Source of the DNA: Gp6-AA40 sp035764385
GTDB lineage: Bacteria; Acidobacteriota; Vicinamibacteria; Vicinamibacterales; UBA2999
DNA: 64,000 nt
Reading direction: 5' to 3'
Assembly (NCBI GenBank): GCA_035764385.1
Contig: DASTZI010000221.1
Span: forward strand, 1-64,000
Shown here piece after piece: positions 17,639-25,552 of this stretch. Both the position numbers and the translations under genes were made by a program. Within the stretch, counting starts at the first letter, position 1. Each line of letters opens with the position of its first letter. The notes beneath the pieces were generated by a model, which had not been told where the DNA came from, searched no databases, and saw only the letters and a program-made list of their open reading frames with translations.

Positions 17639-18622
17639 TTATCTGACGGCGACGCGCGCGGCCGGCGCCAGACGCGCGAGATCGGCGTCCACCATCATGC
17701 CAATCAATTGCTCAAACGTGACCGATGGCGTCCATCCCAGGCGCTGGCGTCCTTTCGATGCATCGCCAATCAGATGATCGACTTCGGCGGGCCGCATGAG
17801 AGTGGGGTCAATCCGCACGTACTTCTGCCAGTCCAGACCGGCGTGACCGAAGGCTGTTTCCGCAAGTGTCCTGACAGAGTGGCTGACGCCGGTCGCGATG
17901 ACGTAATCATCGGGTTGATCCTGCTGAAGCATCAGCCACATCGCGCGCACGTAGTCGCCGGCGAACCCCCAGTCACGACATGCATCCAGGTTGCCAAGGC
18001 TGAGGTGATCCGCAAGGCCGAGCTTGATACGAGCGACACCGTCGGTCACCTTCCGCGTCACGAACTCCACACCGCGCCGTGGCGACTCGTGGTTGAAGAG
18101 GATGCCGGAGCACGCGAACATTCCATAGCTTTCGCGATAGTTGACCGTGATGTAGTGCCCGAACACCTTCGCCACGCCGTATGGACTGCGCGGGTAAAAC
18201 GGCGTCACCTCGGTCTGCGGCACTTCGCGGACACGCCCATACATCTCGCTTGACGAGGCCTGATACAGCCGAATCCCTACATCCACCTGACGAATCGCCT
18301 CGAGCACACGCGTGACGCCTTGTGAATTGAATTCGCCGGTCAGCAGCGGCTGGTCCCAGGACGCAGGCACAAAGGACATCGCGGCAAGGTTGTAGAACTC
18401 GTGTGGTCGCACATCGTGCACGATGCGCATGATCGACAGCTGATCGACGAGATCGGCCGGCCGCAGTGTGATGCGATCGAGCAGGTGCTCGATTCGCCAG
18501 AGATTCGGCGAACTCGAACGCCGTACGATGCCGGTGACCTCATACCCCTTTTCAAGGAGCAGTTCGGTGAGATACGAGCCGTCCTGGCCGGTAATGCCGG
18601 TAATAATTGCGCGTTTACCCAT
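17639..18622 (-). CDS. gmd: GDP-mannose 4,6-dehydratase
   Basis: 327 residues from ATG 18622. Converts GDP-D-mannose to GDP-4-dehydro-6-deoxy-D-mannose, the precursor of GDP-rhamnose, GDP-fucose and related sugars. Extended SDR: NADP motif TGITGQDGSYL, catalytic SSSEMYG, YPRSPYGVAKVFGHY with YxxxK, and the family-specific NHESPRRGVEFVTRKV and LSLGNLDACRDWGFAGDYV. It lies nine bases downstream of the RmlD-type reductase gene, which probably reduces its product. Confidence 0.95.
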   Translation of the reverse strand: MGKRAIITGITGQDGSYLTELLLEKGYEVTGIVRRSSSPNLWRIEHLLDRITLRPADLVDQLSIMRIVHDVRPHEFYNLAAMSFVPASWDQPLLTGEFNSQGVTRVLEAIRQVDVGIRLYQASSSEMYGRVREVPQTEVTPFYPRSPYGVAKVFGHYITVNYRESYGMFACSGILFNHESPRRGVEFVTRKVTDGVARIKLGLADHLSLGNLDACRDWGFAGDYVRAMWLMLQQDQPDDYVIATGVSHSVRTLAETAFGHAGLDWQKYVRIDPTLMRPAEVDHLIGDASKGRQRLGWTPSVTFEQLIGMMVDADLARLAPAARVAVR

Positions 18623-18631
18623 GAGTGCTTT

Positions 18632-19555
18632 TCATTCTATATGTGCGTCCATTCTGTTGCCCGGTCCCTCGACGCCGCTCGGAACGAGCGGCCTGCGCAC
18701 AATCAGCCAACGCCGCAGCGCATCCTGCCATGTCGGCATGTCGAACCCGGCAGAGGCGAGCTTGCGATTCGACAGTGCACAGAATCGGGGGCGCGCCGCG
18801 GCCAGGCGAACGTCTTCCGTCGTAATCGGCTTCAGACGCGCCGACACGCCGAGCAGTCTTGCGGCCTCGGTGGCAATCTGATACCACGTCGCGTGCCCGG
18901 AGTTCACGCAGTGATAAAGACCGTATGCCGCGTCAGCGTCGACAAGGTATCGTGTCGCAGCCGCCACGTCGACGACGTAGCTCGGTGAGATGGTGCGATC
19001 CGTGAAGACCGGTATCTCACGTCCGGCCTCGAGACCAGCAACGATGCTGTCCAGCGAACCTCGCCGGCCCTTCCAGTCCGCGGGCATACCGAACAGGCTT
19101 TCGACTCGAAGGACGTACGCGCGCGACTCTAGTGCCAGCCACTCACCGACGAGTTTCGATGCGGCATAGACGCTTTGCGGCGACGGCGCCGCGGATTCAT
19201 CGTACGGTGCGCTGTCCGGGCCGCCGAGTCCCGCAAAGACGAAATCGGTTCCGTAATGCACGAGCATGGCGCCGTGCTCTTCCGCGGCACGCGCCAGCGT
19301 GCGCACCGCGAACGCGTTGACGCCAAATGCCTCGAGCGGCCGGCTCTCCGCATCGTCTACAAGGTTGAACGCGGCGCAGTTGACGATGACATCCGGCCGC
19401 GCTTCCGCGACTGCGCGCTTGACCGCCTCGATGTTGGTGATATCGAGGGAATCGTGCGTGTGCGCCGCGATGTGGCACCCGGAAAACGCGCGCAGAATCG
19501 CGGTGCCGAGCTGACCCGAAGATCCCGTGACGAGCACGCGTCTCTTCTCAGACAC
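18632..19555 (-). CDS. RmlD-type NDP-4-keto-6-deoxysugar reductase
   Basis: 307 residues from GTG 19555. RmlD-like SDR with GSSGQLGTAIL, NCAAFNLVDDAE, HYGTDFVFAG and YAASKLVGEW (YxxxK). Classical RmlD reduces dTDP-4-keto-rhamnose, but no rmlABC genes are here and gmd is directly downstream, so reduction of GDP-4-keto-6-deoxymannose to GDP-rhamnose or a related sugar is the better inference. The last ~18 residues (RPLVPSGVEGPG) come from a short palindromic repeat and are probably a non-functional tail. Confidence 0.85.
   Translation of the reverse strand: MSEKRRVLVTGSSGQLGTAILRAFSGCHIAAHTHDSLDITNIEAVKRAVAEARPDVIVNCAAFNLVDDAESRPLEAFGVNAFAVRTLARAAEEHGAMLVHYGTDFVFAGLGGPDSAPYDESAAPSPQSVYAASKLVGEWLALESRAYVLRVESLFGMPADWKGRRGSLDSIVAGLEAGREIPVFTDRTISPSYVVDVAAATRYLVDADAAYGLYHCVNSGHATWYQIATEAARLLGVSARLKPITTEDVRLAAARPRFCALSNRKLASAGFDMPTWQDALRRWLIVRRPLVPSGVEGPGNRMDAHIE
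18661..18691. repeat. Short palindromic element translated as PSGVEG tail
   Basis: CCGCTC GGAAC GAGCGG (18675-18691) preceded by a CCTCGACG stretch. On the minus strand it encodes PLVPSGVEG at the end of the reductase. The peptide has the look of translated intergenic repeats seen in many GC-rich genomes. Hairpin stem of 6 bp. Confidence 0.6.
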
Positions 19556-19656
19556 AACCGACGGATCGTACTTGGTCCGTGCGTTGACGTCTACCGAGCC
19601 CTAAACTGGTTCGTGATTGGCGCGCAGTGGTGTGGTGCGTCGTGAGTGGTTGAGGC
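19556..19656. other. Divergent promoter region between the reductase and LhgO genes
   Basis: 101 bases between two divergent starts. No recognisable promoter or operator motif could be assigned. Confidence 0.4.
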
Positions 19657-20757
19657 ATGGAGGAAATAGAAACTGCCGTGATTGGAGGCGGCGCCGTCGG
19701 TCTTGCGGCGGCGCTCGCCGTGGCGCGCCGGGGCCACACAGTGTGCGTCCTCGAGAAGGAGCCGCGCCCTGGCATGGCCACGAGCACGCACAACAGTCAG
19801 GTGATCCATGCAGGGATCTACTACCCGGCCGGATCACTCAAAGCGCGACATTGCGTCGAAGGTGCGCGGCGGATGTACGAGTTCTGCGCCACCTACGGGG
19901 TCCCGCATCGGCGCTGTGGAAAGCTCGTAGTGGCTCACGACGAGAGCGAGATCCCGGCGCTCGAGCAGCTGCGGACAACGGGAGCGGCCAACGGTGTGGA
20001 CGGTCTCGAAATCATCGATGCGGCCGCGGTGCGGACACGCGAGCCGCACATACGCGCCGCGGCAGCATTGCTTTCGCCGAATTCCGGCATTCTCGAAGCG
20101 GAGGCACTTGTCCGCACGCTGGCGCGGTTGCTCAACGAACGCGGTGGTTACGTACTACCTGGATCGCCGGTCGTCGCCGGCCATCTCGACGATGCCGCCA
20201 TCGAACTGGCCACGCCGGCAGAGCGCATACGAGCGCGATCCGTCGTCAACGCCGCAGGTCTTTACGCCGACGACGTGTCCGCCGCGCTTGGCGGATCGGC
20301 GTTTCGAATCTATCCGTGCCGCGGTGAATACGCGGAACTGGTGCCGTCCAAACGCGGCCTGGTCAATGCACTGGTCTATCCGCTGCCACACACCCACAGC
20401 CTCGGCACACATCTGAGCAAGACCGTTCACGGCAACGTCACGCTTGGTCCGACGGCGCGGTTTCAGGAGCGGAAAGACGACTACGAACGCGATCGGCTGC
20501 CGCTCGAATCCTTTCTCGAACCGGCGCGACGGCTGCTTCCATCGTTGCAGCTCTCGGACCTGAGGCCCGGCGGGAGCGGCATCCGTCCGAAGCTGCATGG
20601 ACCAGATACGTCGTATGCCGATTTCATGATCGTCAGAGACGACAAATGCCCGCGCCTGGTGCAGGCTGCGGGCATTGAGTCTCCGGGGTTGACCGCCTGT
20701 CTCGCCATCGGCGAGCACGTGGCGGATTTGGTTGACGAGATCCTAGGTCGGTCTTAG
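19657..20757 (+). CDS. lhgO: L-2-hydroxyglutarate oxidase / FAD-dependent oxidoreductase
   Basis: 366 residues. FAD-binding AVIGGGAVGLAAALAVARRGHTV at the N-terminus, THNSQVIHAGIYYPAGSLKA, FRIYPCRGEYAEL and C-terminal VQAAGIESPGLTACLAIGEHVA are hallmarks of the LhgO/L2HGDH group in the DAO superfamily. It oxidises L-2-hydroxyglutarate, a metabolic by-product, back to 2-oxoglutarate. It is the only plus-strand gene in a ~48 kb minus-strand glycan cluster and has no visible glycan role. Its stop overlaps convergently by four bases with the GT2 gene at 20754. Confidence 0.88.
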   Translation: MEEIETAVIGGGAVGLAAALAVARRGHTVCVLEKEPRPGMATSTHNSQVIHAGIYYPAGSLKARHCVEGARRMYEFCATYGVPHRRCGKLVVAHDESEIPALEQLRTTGAANGVDGLEIIDAAAVRTREPHIRAAAALLSPNSGILEAEALVRTLARLLNERGGYVLPGSPVVAGHLDDAAIELATPAERIRARSVVNAAGLYADDVSAALGGSAFRIYPCRGEYAELVPSKRGLVNALVYPLPHTHSLGTHLSKTVHGNVTLGPTARFQERKDDYERDRLPLESFLEPARRLLPSLQLSDLRPGGSGIRPKLHGPDTSYADFMIVRDDKCPRLVQAAGIESPGLTACLAIGEHVADLVDEILGRS

Positions 20758-21632
20758 CGCCAGGCAGCCGTCAGCAATTGCATCCAGCAGCGCGTACCAA
20801 GAATCGCGCGCGCCAGAGCCCGCTTCGGACTGAGCGGTGCGGGAGCGACGTGGGTGGCGTAGTACAGATACGCGCTTCGATGGAATGCGCGGATCGCCGA
20901 TCGCCGCGTGGTGCGGCTGGACTGTCCGACGCGATGAATCGCCGCCGCGCCTGGCACGTACCGCACGTGATAACCCTTCGCGCGCAGCCGTCGACAGAGG
21001 TCAGCGTCCTCCCAATACAGGAAAAAACGCTCGTCGAAGCCCTTCACGGCGTCGAGCGCGTCGCGCCGCGCAAGCATGCACGCGCCGGATACCCAGTCGA
21101 CCTCCACACTCTGCTGGCCGCTTCGAATCGCCTCGTCGACGACGACGTGGCGCCTCCCGATCGGAAGGAACGGGGCGACTCTCCGAAGCAGCGTCGTACG
21201 GCCAAACAACCCGGTAAGCATGTCCGGGTCTCCGCGCGCGCTTCCCTGCACGGAGCCATCGGGATTGAGCACACGAGGCCCGGTAATCGCACACTGCGGC
21301 TGCGCGTCGAGAACGCCTCGCAGCGCTGCGATCGCGCCGGCCATCAGGCGACAGTCGGGATTCATGATCAGGACGTATGGCGCGGTGGTCGCGGCGAGTC
21401 CCTGGTTCACGCCGCACGCAAAGCCGACATTCGCCTCGTTGCGAATCAGCCGGACGTCGGACAGAAACTGATTCACCTTTGCCGCGCTGCCATCGACCGA
21501 CGCGTTGTCGACGACCATACCCTGCCAGGACTGCCCGGCCATCTCGTCGGCTATTGAGCGAAGCGCCCGCTCGAGCTCCGGCCCGGCGTTGTAGTTCACG
21601 AGGATCGCCGCAAACTGCGGGCCTGTGGTCAT
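20754..21632 (-). CDS. Glycosyltransferase family 2 (rhamnosyltransferase WbbL-like)
   Basis: 292 residues, ATG 21632. GT-A fold: AAILVNYNAGPELERALRSI, VVDNASVDGS (nucleotide-binding), LIMNPDC (DxD-like), VSGACMLARRDALDAVKGFDERFFLYWEDADLCRRL. This ED-containing segment is typical of WbbL-type rhamnosyltransferases. No membrane helix is obvious. It overlaps by ATGA with the upstream GT2 gene, forming a GT2-GT2-GT4 run. Donor and acceptor cannot be read from sequence; GDP- or dTDP-rhamnose is a guess. Confidence 0.88.
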   Translation of the reverse strand: MTTGPQFAAILVNYNAGPELERALRSIADEMAGQSWQGMVVDNASVDGSAAKVNQFLSDVRLIRNEANVGFACGVNQGLAATTAPYVLIMNPDCRLMAGAIAALRGVLDAQPQCAITGPRVLNPDGSVQGSARGDPDMLTGLFGRTTLLRRVAPFLPIGRRHVVVDEAIRSGQQSVEVDWVSGACMLARRDALDAVKGFDERFFLYWEDADLCRRLRAKGYHVRYVPGAAAIHRVGQSSRTTRRSAIRAFHRSAYLYYATHVAPAPLSPKRALARAILGTRCWMQLLTAAWR

Positions 21633-22636
21633 TTCTCAGCCACCCGCTCGCGCATATTCGCGTCGAACTGTTTCTCACGGATCTTCGCCGACAACCACTT
21701 CGTCTCGAGCAGCGATGCAATCGCCGCCGCATTGACACGACGCCCGCGCTGAACGACCGCGCGTTTTCTCAACATGCGCGGCAAGCGCACGGCGGCCGCT
21801 GCCTTCGCGCGCAGGTACGGCCCGAGCATCCCCATACGCGCGAAATGCACGCCCGCCGCAACGTCATAGACGATGTGGCCAGGCAGCGTCTTCCACAGGA
21901 GACTGGCAGGGGTGTCCTTGAAATAGACCCATTCGAGATTGCGCTGTCCGTGAAACACGGACGACGGACTCACAGTTCCAAGCGTCGCGCTTCCCACGTG
22001 ACGCACGACCGCGTCGGCGACATAGCGGCAGCGATATCCGCGAAGCCGGGCTCGATACGAGAGGTCCACGTCTTCGTGCGACGCAAAAAAATCCTCGTCG
22101 AATCCGCCAAGCTCCTCGAAGACCGCCTTCGGCATCATGCAGGCCGCGCCGCAGACGCCAAAGACTTCCTGGCTGACCAGCGCCGCGGACGCGGGCTCGC
22201 CGTGGTGGCGTTTGAACGCCCCACCCCACCGCAGCACGCCATCGCCGGCGCTGTCGATCGTGTCGGGATCGTGCATGTACACGATGCGTGAGGTGACCAG
22301 CGCACAGCGATTCCGTTCGTCAACGGCCGCCGCCAGCGCTCGCAGCCAGCCGGCATCCGCGGCGGTGTCGTTGTTCAAGAAGGCAACCAGATGTCCGCGG
22401 GCCTCGCGGACGCCGGCGTTGTTCCCTCCCGCAAAGCCGCGATTTCCGCCGAGGGCGACGAGTCTGACCCACGGGAATTGTGATCGCACGTACTCCGCGG
22501 TGCCATCAGTCGAACCGTTATCGACGACGATCGTTTCGGCGCGAACAGCGATCTGTGCGGCCACACTCGACAGGCACGTCTGCAGATGCTGACGGCCGTT
22601 CCACGTCACGATGACGACCGAAATCTCAGGCTCCAC
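21629..22636 (-). CDS. Glycosyltransferase family 2
   Basis: 335 residues from GTG 22636. GT-A motifs ISVVIVTWNGRQHLQTCL, VVDNGSTDGTAEYV, VAFLNNDTAADAGW and GVCGAACMMPKAVFEELGGFDEDFFASHEDVDLSYRARL. The extra ~60 residues after the catalytic domain (VYDVAAGVHFARMGMLGPYLRAKAAAAVRLPRMLRKR) look membrane-associated. Stop overlaps the next GT2 start (ATGA); start overlaps the GT4 gene by 11 bases. Probably adds one sugar of the repeat unit. Confidence 0.88.
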   Translation of the reverse strand: MEPEISVVIVTWNGRQHLQTCLSSVAAQIAVRAETIVVDNGSTDGTAEYVRSQFPWVRLVALGGNRGFAGGNNAGVREARGHLVAFLNNDTAADAGWLRALAAAVDERNRCALVTSRIVYMHDPDTIDSAGDGVLRWGGAFKRHHGEPASAALVSQEVFGVCGAACMMPKAVFEELGGFDEDFFASHEDVDLSYRARLRGYRCRYVADAVVRHVGSATLGTVSPSSVFHGQRNLEWVYFKDTPASLLWKTLPGHIVYDVAAGVHFARMGMLGPYLRAKAAAAVRLPRMLRKRAVVQRGRRVNAAAIASLLETKWLSAKIREKQFDANMRERVAEK

Positions 22637-23747
22637 GCGCGACCTCGCGATACACGTCGAGTGTCAGCCGTGCCGTTCGCTGCCAGGTGAAGGTCGCCGC
22701 GCGCGCCAGGCCGCGCGCTCTCAGATCGGTCCGCAGCGCTTCGTCGTTCAACAGCCGGATGATCGCCTCACGCCAGGCCGAGACGTCCCGCGGATCCAGC
22801 AGCACACCGGCGCCCCCGAGCACTTCTGGCATCGACGCCTCGTGGGATGCCAACACAGGCGTGCCGCTCGCCATCGCTTCGACGAGCGGCAGACCGAATC
22901 CCTCGTATAAGGATGGATACACGAGTGCGAGCGCGCCTTGGTAGAGCGCTCGTAATCGACGTTCCTCCACTCGTCCAAGAGCCACGACCGCGTCCGGCGT
23001 ACCGGCTTCGGCAGCCATCGCACACAACCCATCGGCGACACCACGATCGACGCCCGCAAGTACGAGCGACAGGGCCGCCGCGCCCCCGAAATGACGGCGC
23101 GCCTCGAGCAGCGCGTCGACGACAACCGTGAGGTTCCTCCGTTCATGCAAATCGCCGACGTGCAGCACAAATGGCTCGACGACGTTTGCCGGCAAGTCGA
23201 GCGGCAGATTCGGATCACCGGCGCCGAACATGCTGTGAACACCCAGCGGAATCACCCTGATGCGCTCGAGCGGAATCCCGTACGCGCGCGAGATCTCCGA
23301 GGCGGAGAACCTCGAGTCGGTGAGCACGCGCGACGGCGTCTTTGCGCTGCGGCGATAGAAGTACCGGCGGAGCCGATCGCGGCGGTACGGGTACCACTCC
23401 GGATGCAGCTCGTAGCTGACGTCGTGAATCGATAGGACGACGGGGACGCCGGCCCAGAACGGGGCGGTGTAGGAGGGAGCGTGAAGGACGTGGACGCGGG
23501 CGCGGGCGGCGGTCCGCGGCAGCCCGATCAGCGTCCAGCCTGCGTTGCTCGGCGGGTGCGCCGATTCGCGAACGCGTTCGACGCCGGGGGGAATGGCACC
23601 GGCGTCACCGCCGAGGGCGACGATCTCCAGCGGCTCGCCAAGCAAGGTCAGCGCAGAGACGAGCTCGGTTGAGTAGCGGCGGATGCCCGCAGCGGGAGAG
23701 GTGAAGGCGCGGCCGTCGAAGCCGATTCGGAGCGTGCGGGAATTCAA
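22626..23747 (-). CDS. Glycosyltransferase family 4
   Basis: 373 residues, start TTG 23747. GT-B fold: IGFDGRAFTSPAAGIRRYSTELV, VLSIHDVSYELHPEWYPYRRDRLRRYFYRR, DSRFSASEISRAYGI, VGDLHERRNLTVVVDALLEA and the C-terminal EX7E signature YEGFGLPLVEAMASGTPVLAS. Resembles mannosyl- or rhamnosyltransferases of O-antigen clusters. The start codon lies inside a heptamer repeat, and no better start with a ribosome site is visible upstream of the conserved IGFDGR. Confidence 0.88.
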   Translation of the reverse strand: MNSRTLRIGFDGRAFTSPAAGIRRYSTELVSALTLLGEPLEIVALGGDAGAIPPGVERVRESAHPPSNAGWTLIGLPRTAARARVHVLHAPSYTAPFWAGVPVVLSIHDVSYELHPEWYPYRRDRLRRYFYRRSAKTPSRVLTDSRFSASEISRAYGIPLERIRVIPLGVHSMFGAGDPNLPLDLPANVVEPFVLHVGDLHERRNLTVVVDALLEARRHFGGAAALSLVLAGVDRGVADGLCAMAAEAGTPDAVVALGRVEERRLRALYQGALALVYPSLYEGFGLPLVEAMASGTPVLASHEASMPEVLGGAGVLLDPRDVSAWREAIIRLLNDEALRTDLRARGLARAATFTWQRTARLTLDVYREVARGA

Positions 23748-23774
23748 AATTCAAAGTTCAATTTACTGAATACT
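23740..23774. repeat. Heptanucleotide tract 5 at the GT4/initiating transferase junction
   Basis: Units GAATTCA, AAATTCA, AAGTTCA, ATTTACT, GAATACT. It spans the start codon of the GT4 gene, the 15-base gap and the stop codon of the upstream gene at 23763. It is A/T-rich against a GC-rich background. Confidence 0.75.
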
Positions 23775-25550
23775 CATATGCAGCCTGCGGACGGGGCACT
23801 CGCGCGATGCGCAGACCTGGCGGATGGTGTACTCGATGTTCCCGTTGATCAATGGGCTGCTCAGAATCACTTCATCCACCTTGTATTTCTGCATCGCCGC
23901 TTCGAGCTGATCGAGCGCGCCCCGCACCGGGACACCCATGATCCACCGATGCGTCTTCATCGGGTCGTCATCGATGAAGACAACGGGATTCATCAGCCAA
24001 TCAGGGTTGGCGCGCATTTCCCTGACGATCAGCTGACCGAACGCGCCGGCGCCGTATACGAGCACGCGCCGGCTCCTTTTGCTGCGCGCCGCCGCGACGA
24101 GACTCATGCTGCGGAATGAGACACGCGTCGCGACGATCGCGAGGAGGAGCAACAGCCCGTCGATGATGAAGACAACGCGGGAGAATCCTTCGAATCGGTA
24201 GAAATAGGCGACCGCGAGCACCGACAAGAGCGAGCCGGTGAAGACACCGCGCACGACGACAGCGATGTCGCGCAGGCTGAATGTCTGCCACGATCGTTGA
24301 TACAAGCCCGATCCGTACAACGAGGCAAGCTTGCAGCCGAGCACGACCGGCACCGATGCCGTGAAATACGGAAGAAAGTGATTGAGGCCTTCCCCCTCGA
24401 AGCGCAGCCGGTAGGCAAAGTAGTAGCACGCCGTGATGAGGATCAGGTCCAGCATCACCTCGCCCGCGTGCCATTTGAACGTCAGGTCCTTCAGTAACGG
24501 AGCGAATGCCGAACGCTCGAGCGCCTTGAAATCCTGGGCGTTGTACGCGGGAACGCGTGCCAGGTAAATGCCGACGAGCGTCACGAGCACCGCAAAGAGC
24601 GCAGCGACCGGACTCATCTGCTCGATGCCACCCGTCACCAATGCCCACGCGGTCAGGCCGCCGACAATGCCCAGCAGGTAAAGAATGCGGACGGCGCTGC
24701 GCTCTGAGAACCCCAGCGAGACCAGACGATGCGACACGTGGTCGGTGCCGCCGCGAGTCGCGCTGCGTCCTGCAAACCGTCTGAGGACCAGGACGAAGCC
24801 GGTATCAAACAGTGGGACGACCAGGATGGCAACGACGAGAATGGATGTCCACGGGAACGGGGTCCGTTCCTGCAGGACCGGCACAAGTGACGCACCCGCG
24901 AGCACCGCGCCGATGAAGAGGCTGCCACAGTCACCCATGAACAAGCGGGCGGGCGGACGGTTCCAGTACAGAAACCCAATCAGCGCGCCGCACAAGGCGA
25001 CGAGCAGCAGCACAATTGGAGCCCCGAGAGACGGTCCGAGGAGCCAGGCGAGAAAGGCGGCAGCGACAAACGCAACACCGGCCGCAAGACCGTCCATGTT
25101 GTCGAGCAGGTTGAACGCGTGGCAGACGCCGGCAAACCAGATCGTCGCAACGAGCGTATGCGTGAGCGGCAGCGCGTTGTCAGGGCGCCTCACCAGCGAG
25201 AAGACGAGGAACGCGCCGATGATGAGCGACGACACCAGCTTCGCCAGCGGCGTGAGCTGCAGACGGTCGTCGAGGACGCCGACCACGAACATCGCGATAC
25301 CCGCGAGCGGGATCGCGAGCCATGTGGGCGACATACCCGCTGGGGTCACACGCTGCACAATCAGCGCAAACCCGAGAACGGTCGCAACCGCGATCGCGAC
25401 ACCACCCATCGTCGGGGTGGGCTCGCTGTGCCATCGATCCGGCCTGGGTGGCACGACGGCACCGATGGCGGGCGCTCCTCGACGTACGAGCGCGCACAGC
25501 GCCACTGACGCGAGCAGCGAGATCAACAGCGCCAGTGGAAGATGGATCAC
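23763..25550 (-). CDS. MraY/WecA-type sugar-1-phosphate transferase fused to a truncated PglF/CapD N-terminal half
   Basis: 595 residues from GTG 25550. Residues 1-~325 are a polytopic polyprenyl-phosphate N-acetylhexosamine-1-phosphate transferase: VVGVLDDRLQLTPL, HAFNLLDNMDGLAAGV, ARLFMGDCGSLFIG and GGTDHVSHRL. It should load the first sugar onto undecaprenyl phosphate. From ~340 on it reads as the N-terminal half of PglF/WbpM/CapD proteins: four hydrophobic helices (LDLILITACYYFAYRLRFEG and others) and a Rossmann segment RVLVYGAGAFGQLIVREM near 498, ending at 595. The catalytic SDR domain of those dehydratases is absent. The fusion may tether or regulate the initiating enzyme. Confidence 0.87.
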   Translation of the reverse strand: MIHLPLALLISLLASVALCALVRRGAPAIGAVVPPRPDRWHSEPTPTMGGVAIAVATVLGFALIVQRVTPAGMSPTWLAIPLAGIAMFVVGVLDDRLQLTPLAKLVSSLIIGAFLVFSLVRRPDNALPLTHTLVATIWFAGVCHAFNLLDNMDGLAAGVAFVAAAFLAWLLGPSLGAPIVLLLVALCGALIGFLYWNRPPARLFMGDCGSLFIGAVLAGASLVPVLQERTPFPWTSILVVAILVVPLFDTGFVLVLRRFAGRSATRGGTDHVSHRLVSLGFSERSAVRILYLLGIVGGLTAWALVTGGIEQMSPVAALFAVLVTLVGIYLARVPAYNAQDFKALERSAFAPLLKDLTFKWHAGEVMLDLILITACYYFAYRLRFEGEGLNHFLPYFTASVPVVLGCKLASLYGSGLYQRSWQTFSLRDIAVVVRGVFTGSLLSVLAVAYFYRFEGFSRVVFIIDGLLLLLAIVATRVSFRSMSLVAAARSKRSRRVLVYGAGAFGQLIVREMRANPDWLMNPVVFIDDDPMKTHRWIMGVPVRGALDQLEAAMQKYKVDEVILSSPLINGNIEYTIRQVCASRECPVRRLHMSIQ

Positions 25551-25552
25551 TG

